DNA from: Copromyces sp. CBS 386.78
Lineage: Eukaryota > Ascomycota > Sordariomycetes > Sordariales > Sordariaceae
Length of the DNA: 64,000 nt
Direction: 5' to 3'
NCBI GenBank assembly: GCA_030685235.1
Contig: MU839125.1
Coordinates: 62,001-126,000 of the forward strand
Both the position numbers and the translations under genes were made by a program. Shown here one piece after another: positions 57,701 through 64,000 of the stretch; position 1 is the stretch's first letter; each line of letters begins with the position of its first letter. The notes under the pieces were generated by a model, which searched no databases, was not told the DNA's origin, and saw nothing but the letters and a program-made list of their open reading frames with translations.

Positions 57701-58900
57701 TCCGTAATTATAATATATAGGAAAAATAATAACTAGAATAATAAAACTTTATTTAATATATATATTAAGGAAGGAAGGCTATCTTTACAATTTATATTTA
57801 TAGTCCGGGAATAAGCCGCTAAAGTAGTAAAAGTTAAAGGTATATTTAAAAGGGATAAGAAAATATTTATAAAATTAATAATAATACCGAAGATTAAGGC
57901 AATTAATATTATACTATTTAATACTACTAGTCCCGTTATTCGGCTTTGGAGACCTAAATTACGGCCTATAATACTTATTCAACTTCTGTAGTACTCGGGC
58001 TATAATTGTCCCCGCCCGGCGCTAATATCTATTACTATATTATAAATATCCTAAAAATCTATATTAATATATAAATTACGCGCCGTATCGATAATAGCAG
58101 AGGATATAATATAATTAAATAACCTAGATAACTTAGTAATAAAAATAGAAAGTAAATTAGCAGTAGGTAATAAAAAATCCTCTTTTAAAAAATAAGTAAA
58201 TAAGAAAAGTCTATTAAATATCTACTAAGGACTCTATTATTTTAATATTATTATAGAATATAAAACCCTTCGTATAATATTTACGCTCCTAAGTAAATCC
58301 TAATACGGGTATATTTTTTTCCTAAACTAACGTTTAATTAGTATTAAAATTAATATTTATTAATATATATAAAGAAGACGTAATTTATACTAACCTTTAT
58401 AATATTACTTCAAAATTATTAATAAAGGATAATATACGCTAGATTATCGTATTCGGATTCGTAAAATATTTCGAATATATATATTCCGAAGTTTATAAAA
58501 GGTTTATATTAATTAGGGAATTTTTCCCCAACTTCGCGAAAAAATAGAATCTATAATTTAGATAATAAATCCGAGAATTTAATAAAACGTTAGAAAATAC
58601 TTTAAAGTAATTAATATAAACTATTAAATAGTATCGCGATCTATCGGTATATTTTAATATTAAATAAAAAACTATAAAAAAGCGGTAAAATAATTTACTT
58701 TCCGTAATTAATATAAAGATAGTAAAAAGCTAACCTTTTATTAATAGGATAATACGCGCCCTTCGTAAGGACTACAGCATATTCTATATTGGTAATTTAG
58801 GAAAAAATTCACCCTAGTGGAATAAAATAGCTAAATTCTATAATTAAAACGATAATCGATTTTCCTTTTATATTAATAATTTTATTTAAATAAAATTACC
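54776..58900 (+). pseudogene. RIP-ruined large transposase-like reading frame
   Basis: Conceptual plus-strand translation yields long protein-like stretches broken mainly by TAA/TAG where CAA/CAG would fit. Examples are an Asn/Ser-rich start (NNINDNSNSGNSDN near 54,785), FTDLIIIYKFILKD near 55,735, RERQSNIILI near 56,850 and IYIAGRLILIYPFINILIGN near 56,970-57,025. After these come three consecutive stop codons at 57032-57040 (former CAA CAG CAG), then KISGCLNH and YRFYL, and later FNPIQYLAKDYLNIE near 57,570. The order of a G-D/N core, Q-rich turn and Cys-containing motif resembles large fungal cut-and-paste transposases that I know only as unnamed 'transposase domain' proteins. I cannot assign the superfamily or find terminal repeats. 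Frame continuity across the block at 54955-55176 is uncertain. Confidence 0.45.
54955..55176. mobile_element. 222-bp un-RIPed insertion, MITE candidate
   Basis: Inside very AT-rich RIP sequence this 222-bp block has ordinary composition with intact CA and TG dinucleotides (for example CACCCCCACCAATTACAATG). It starts GTCTCATTCAC and ends GTTATGAGAGAC, so its ends form a short inverted repeat (GTCTC/GAGAC, then similarity with a 2-nt gap). It is flanked by TA on both sides, as for Tc1/mariner-type insertions. It is below the few-hundred-bp length usually needed for RIP. Alternatively it is a leftover of unique host DNA between two RIPed elements. Confidence 0.4.
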
Positions 58901-59685
58901 TGTATAGGAGGGTAGAGGAAGTAATATAACGTTCGCTACAAATTCTATATTTATAAATAAATTCGCTAGAGTAAACGGTATTTTTACTTATTAAATCGTA
59001 AATACTCTTCGAATTTTTATTATTTTAATTTATTTCATTTTATTTATAAGTAATTAAAGGGAGCCTATTTTAGACTATTAGACATACGACGTTGGGGAGG
59101 AATATAAAATTATTAGACTTCCGAAAGTAATATTAAATATAGTATAAATAGTACCTAAGCAAAATAGTTAATTTATATATATCCGATATAATATTTATTT
59201 TATCTAATAATAATTAATTGTTTATTCTATTTTATAGTTAAAAATATAGAAAGGGATAAATAAAAAGAATATACTAATATCTATTAATTTAAATATCGAG
59301 GGATTATATAGTAGAAAGTAACTATATTGAATTTAAAAAATCTATATATATTAATTATATTATTAAATCTAAAATGTGAATACTCTTCTAGCATTTATAA
59401 AAGGGGCGGACTAAATTTGTAAAATTAATACCCGTATTATTAATATCTATAGATAGGAAGGTGCACTTACCGTAATTACCCTTACCGCCCAATTTAAACT
59501 AGCCGAATAAAATATATACTTTAAAATTTAAAAATATATAAGCCGCGTATAAATCGAAATATCCCGTCCCGGATATTTACAACGGGATTTACCTTATCCT
59601 ACCACTTCTCCTCGTCGTCTATAAACCTATAGAAGCGTAAATAGGGATAGGATTCTATTAAGAACGTTATTCCCGTTATATATCC
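58901..59685. other. RIP sequence, unassigned
   Basis: This is AT-rich sequence with the third CCCGTCCCG string at 59563-59571. No protein relic is recognised. Confidence 0.4.
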
Positions 59686-59714
59686 CCTCCTCCTCCTTCT
59701 CCCATCGCTTACCC

Positions 59715-60245
59715 CGCGCAACGAAAATCTTTTCCCTCCTCCTTTTTTACATTACGCGACGAGAATCTTTTTTTTCCACCCTCATCCTCCTTCTCCTATC
59801 GTTCACCCCGCGCGACGAGAATCTTTTCCCTCTTCCTTTTTTTATATTGCGCGACGAGAATCTTTTTTTTCCCACCCTCCTCCTCCTTCTCCTATCGCTC
59901 ACCCCGCGCGACGAGAATCTCCTTTTCTTTCCTACGCGACGAGAATCTTTTTTTCCTCCCTCCTCCTCCTTCTCCCTCACCCCGCGCAACGAGAATCTTA
60001 TTTTCTTTCCTACGCAACGAGAATCTTTTTTTCCTCCCTCCTCCTCCTTCTCCTTTACCCCGCATAACGAAAATCTCATTTTCTTTCCTATACGACGAGA
60101 ATCTTTTTTTCCTCCCTCCTCCTCCTTCTCCTTCACCCCGTACAACGAAAATCTCCTTTTTTTTCCTATATAACGAGAATCTTTTTTTCCTCCCTCCTCC
60201 TCCTTCCCCCATCCCTTACCCCGCACGACGAAAATCTTTTCCATC
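59715..60245. repeat. Pyrimidine-rich minisatellite with 13 copies of ACGARAATCT
   Basis: The core (G/A)ACGARAATCT occurs 13 times between 59,719 and 60,237, separated by C/T-rich spacers (CCTCCCTCCTCCTCCTTCTC type) alternating with CGC-containing segments. Spacing shows a higher-order period: about 93-98 bp in the left part and 77-80 bp from about 59,909 on. It creates long artefactual open frames on both strands (Lys/Glu/Gly-rich on minus), which I do not consider genes. Within-array differences include C/T and G/A changes. Confidence 0.85.
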
Positions 60246-60264
60246 TTCCTCCTCGCGCTACCCA

Positions 60265-62830
60265 CCTTTTATTCTTACTCCCTCCTTAAGACTAATTCTA
60301 CTATAATTAACTAACGTCCTATCTTAGGATTAATTAATATTATAATTAAAATTATAAAAACGTTAGTAAATAAATACTATAATATATTTTCGTAAACAAC
60401 TATAAAAATTAACCGTCGTATTATCTATTCCAATTATAATAAAATTATAAAGGACTAATACTATTTTAATTACTTATATTAGATCTTTTTATACTAAGTA
60501 CGTACCGTTATATCGTCAACCACTTCGTTACCAATCCTTCTAACCAAATTTGCCTAAAACGGGACCTAGAAGTATTCGGCTACTATTACAAAATTAATTA
60601 CTATAATATTAATATATTAGAAATTAACGAAGTAAGGAAGAAAGTAACGCTTCGCTAACCGAAATATTTTATTCTATTATTCGCCCTACTTATTAAATAA
60701 GGGAAAGCTTTACCCCTACTTCTAAATTCCTAATTATAATTAATATTAGCGAAAATAATAATCTATATATCCAAATACATTAAAATAAATACTAAAGGTA
60801 GGTAAATATTTTATAATATTCTTTTTATAATAAATATTTAATTATTTAATATTATACTAGTTAATTTTTAATTCGCCGACCCCGAAGGAAAAATATACTA
60901 TATATTTATCCCTATTTTTATTTTAATAAATCGTTTTACACTTAGCGAAACTAAACTAATAATTTATTAGTAAATCTCCCCGCGAAAATAGGACTACGAA
61001 GCAACTAAGCAAATTAATAATATCCTACTATTCCTTTTTCATTATCTTTTCCTACTCTTCTATTTCTAAACGCAATTAATTTTATATTAGGACCGTTCAT
61101 ACTTTATATTATTCAATATTAATAAATTACTAACGTTTAAAAACTAAGAAATAATAATAATTAATTCAATAGGCCTCATCCCTCGTTTCTATATAAAGGC
61201 GAAATATATTAATAACCGAATTAAAACTAATATAAATAAATACTAATAAAATAATATTAAATATAATTCAATACAAACTATAATTTACTACGAAATAATA
61301 AATTAATTCTATCTTCCTATCAGGGTATTAAAAAATACTAACTATATAACAATAAAAACATAAATTTTCACACTATTAATAATAATTTATATACAAAAGA
61401 AAAATATAGGAGAAGGTAGAGGGAATCTTTAAGTAAATTCGTAAGCGTAGCGACGTAAAGAATAGAAATTAATAAAAAAAGTTAATAAGCTTAGAAATAG
61501 AGGGAGCCTAATTTATATTTTTAATATTAAAAGAATAATCGCTAAAATAAATCTCCCTTCGCGCCGTATAAATACTATTCGTATATATACAACCCTATAA
61601 ATATATTATAATTAAATGAATCCGTCTCCAGACGTACTAACATAGGGGAATTCTAAATACTCTTACCCAACTTCCAATTTCAATTACCATTATCCCCATT
61701 TTATTATAATATTTTACTAACTAAATACCCCGGCAATTTTAACGACCCTAATAATAGCTGCCACCTAGCCACCTAGTAACGTATTAATAACCCTTATAAT
61801 ATTTGCCCTATATAAAAAGCTTATAGAAAATAATATTTCCCACTCTCCTAATTAGCTCAAATTACTAATAATATCCGTATACTATAATACCCTTAGTAAA
61901 ACGTTAATATATTATAACGTAATTAATCTCTATTCCTATTTTATAATATATAGTTATTTACTCTAATACTTATTATTACCAAGATTTATAGGACTCTAAT
62001 TTTATTAAAAGTAGTTATTTACTTATAATCCCACAGACTACAATAGGATGATAACAATAATATACGTAATAATCGTTTTTATTTATAGAAAAATATATAA
62101 ATAATTACTTTCTCCAGTCGAAGAATAAATAAATATTTAAGAAATATAAATTTAAATAGTACTTATATTATAGAAAAAAGTAATTGCAAAACTAATATAA
62201 AACTATTATTTAAAAAAATATAAAATCTACTAGTCTATAAAGGCTTAAAAATTAAAAGTAGCCGATAATAATCTAATATAAATAATATAAATACTATAGG
62301 GAAAAGTAATTATAATAACTAATATATATTAGGTAGCGCTAGAAAGTAAATAATATTATAATAGCTTTATAATATAATTTCATAATAGATTATATATTAA
62401 AATAAATATTATATTAAATAGCGATATAATTTTACAATCGAAATATAATACCTATATTAAACTACAAATTAATTTATAATAAAGGATTAAAACTTTAATA
62501 GGAGATTATCTACAACGTACATTCTATATACAATTTAATTTTCATAGCTAATATAATATTAGAATACAACTAGGAATTTATATTAATAAAAAGTTAATAA
62601 CAATAAGGAATTCATAAAGATAAAAAGTTAATAATAATAATAAGTTTATAATAATAAAGAATTAACAATAATAAGAAGTTTATAATAATAAGAAATTGAT
62701 AATAATAATAAATTTATAACAATAAAGAAGTTAATAAAAAAAGAAGTTTACGAAGATAAAAAGCTAACGGTAATATATTATTAAATACGATAAAAAGTTT
62801 TACTAAATTTACTACTAATACGGATTTAAA
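60265..62830. other. RIP sequence, possible further transposon relic
   Basis: This is 2.6 kb of AT-rich sequence. Plus-strand translation shows scattered protein-like segments (for example SEENNNL and LILGPFILYI regions around 60,740-61,110) with stops at likely Gln/Trp codons, but no domain can be named. Tracts of ATAATAA-type microsatellite lie near 62,590-62,780. Confidence 0.4.
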
Positions 62831-64000
62831 TTAGGCTTAGCGTGAAGTTGGAGAAATCTTTTCAAATCAGACGAGAACTTGGAGTCGGGCCGGACCCCAA
62901 TTTCACAACCCCATACGTAATCAGCACCGACCCCGAATTCGCACCTTACCACAAATCTTACACGACACAGTATCAATTACCTAATACACTATCAATTATA
63001 ACAATATATTCCTATTGAGGGGCATTCAATACCAAATTAATCACGATTTACAATTAAACGTTTAACTCCAGCCCGACTATAGGTTTTAGCAAAAGTCCAG
63101 CGACCCCCCTTCCCCTGCAGGGAAGAGTGGATCACTACTGTATGCGCTGGGCCTACACAACATTTCGACGGGACGATGGAGTGGCATTTACAGAAGCATC
63201 AAAACAGAGACAACGTCGACCCATGCTTTCCACGCCAATGCGATGATACTCAAATTCACTTTCACCTGCTTCCGGCGGTAGACAGTTCTATCCAGTCATA
63301 CATACAGTGCATCTAATGCAGCTTCATAAAGGTTGCATGAAGTTTAGCAACAGACCACCTAAATTCCAACTTGCAAACCTATAGCGGCTGTAGTGCGGAG
63401 GTACAGCCCCTACCTAAGGTATAGACCATCCCCGACATGCCTCCCGTCTTGGTATATCTCAGCATTATTCACCATTCCAGATTTTGACCGGTAGAGGAGC
63501 TTCATCCTTCATATCCCTCCCAAGAAAACAGAAAACGACCCCCTGATTTGTAGCACCGTCTGGCGTGATTGGTACGAGTAACCTCGAGTAATAAAAACAT
63601 TGATCAATTATTTTTTGACAATCGTTAACCATTACAATTTATTACCGTAGCGTTCAACCGCTCCCAACCGCCTTGGTCTTTTTTTTTTTTCTTTGCCCTG
63701 GGTTCGTCGGAAGTCCTCGGCTTAGTACCTAGGTATGTGCCGGGCATCGTATAATACATTAACACAGCGTCGTCTCGACACTGCTGTCTTCCCCGGTCGC
63801 TCCCAGTCGTAGCATGTTTTTACCAAATTCCTCCTGCCAGGATACTTTTGTTTTTACGTCAAGTGTGACGGAAGCAAAGGGACAAATCATGCTCAGTCAT
63901 ATGGTGATGTAAATAACGGGTGAGTAATGAAAAAGGAGACCCGAACAGACCATAACGCCGCTCGCCGTATGCGCCAAAAAAGGAAGAAGAAAAACAACCG
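62831..64000. other. Return to normal-composition DNA, no gene seen
   Basis: At about 62,830 the sequence regains normal CA/TG content and higher GC. I found no reading frame with protein-like features in the final 1.2 kb on either strand. It contains a poly-T run near 63,680. It is probably the upstream or downstream flank of a gene beyond the window. Confidence 0.55.

Larger units (their letters stand above)
40431..62830. mobile_element. RIP-degraded AT-rich transposon island
   Basis: From about 40,430 to 62,830 the sequence changes abruptly to very AT-rich DNA dominated by TA, with CA and TG dinucleotides visibly scarce. That is the footprint of RIP, the premeiotic C-to-T mutation of repeats in Neurospora and relatives. 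Long open frames disappear, yet conceptual translation shows transposon proteins peppered with stops at former Gln and Trp codons. Such islands are normally H3K9-methylated, cytosine-methylated heterochromatin. The boundaries are judged by eye to within about 50 bp. Confidence 0.9.

Noticed and set aside
59747..60265. Long Lys/Glu/Gly-rich open frames on both strands in the minisatellite
   Set aside because: They exist only because the repeat unit lacks stops; there is no domain, and both strands are open at once.
1..64000. Secondary-metabolite cluster, CRISPR array or prokaryotic-type defence system
   Set aside because: All genes recognised are conserved eukaryotic housekeeping genes with introns; no such genes or regularly spaced spacer arrays were seen.

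Overview
This is nuclear DNA of a filamentous ascomycete, most probably Neurospora or a close Sordariaceae relative. The evidence is: short introns (about 60-230 nt) with GTAAGT-like donors and CTRAC-type branch sites; conserved eukaryotic genes on both strands; TTAGGG-type motifs; and a 22 kb block whose AT-richness, TA excess and CA/TG scarcity look like repeat-induced point mutation (RIP). From memory the gene order resembles a Neurospora crassa segment that carries transketolase, vma-3, erg-4 and cdc-7; I could not check this.

Region 1 (1-40,430) is ordinary genic DNA. In order it holds: cohesin subunit SMC1 (-); glycerophosphocholine acyltransferase GPC1 (+); a probable broken gene (-); a coiled-coil protein (-); transketolase (-); a BMT6-type 25S rRNA methyltransferase (+); a SAC/hSac2 phosphoinositide phosphatase (-); SNU13 (-); V-ATPase proteolipid subunit c (+); C-24(28) sterol reductase ERG4 (-); and the large Cdc7/SepH-type septation kinase (-). 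Exon structures were read by joining splice sites to family-conserved protein sequence. These genes are independent housekeeping units, not a pathway cluster. SMC1/GPC1, transketolase/BMT6 and SNU13/vma-3 are divergent pairs sharing intergenic promoter space.

Region 2 (about 40,430-62,830) is a gene-free RIP-degraded transposon island. It contains a nearly full-length Ty3/gypsy LTR retrotransposon on the minus strand (42.17-49.36 kb) with two 244-bp LTRs and recognisable but ruined gag zinc knuckle, protease, reverse transcriptase, RNase H and integrase. It also holds a degraded reading frame with five AT-hook-like units (minus strand, 50.8-51.25 kb), a 15-bp minisatellite, a degraded transposase-like reading frame (plus strand, 54.8-58.9 kb) interrupted by a 222-bp block that escaped RIP, and a 13-copy pyrimidine-rich minisatellite (59.7-60.25 kb).

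Region 3 (62,831-64,000) returns to normal composition, with no gene that I can support. The most unusual items are the un-mutated 222-bp block inside the RIP island, the AT-hook and minisatellite relics, a GC-AG intron in transketolase and a 13-nt microexon in the proteolipid gene.
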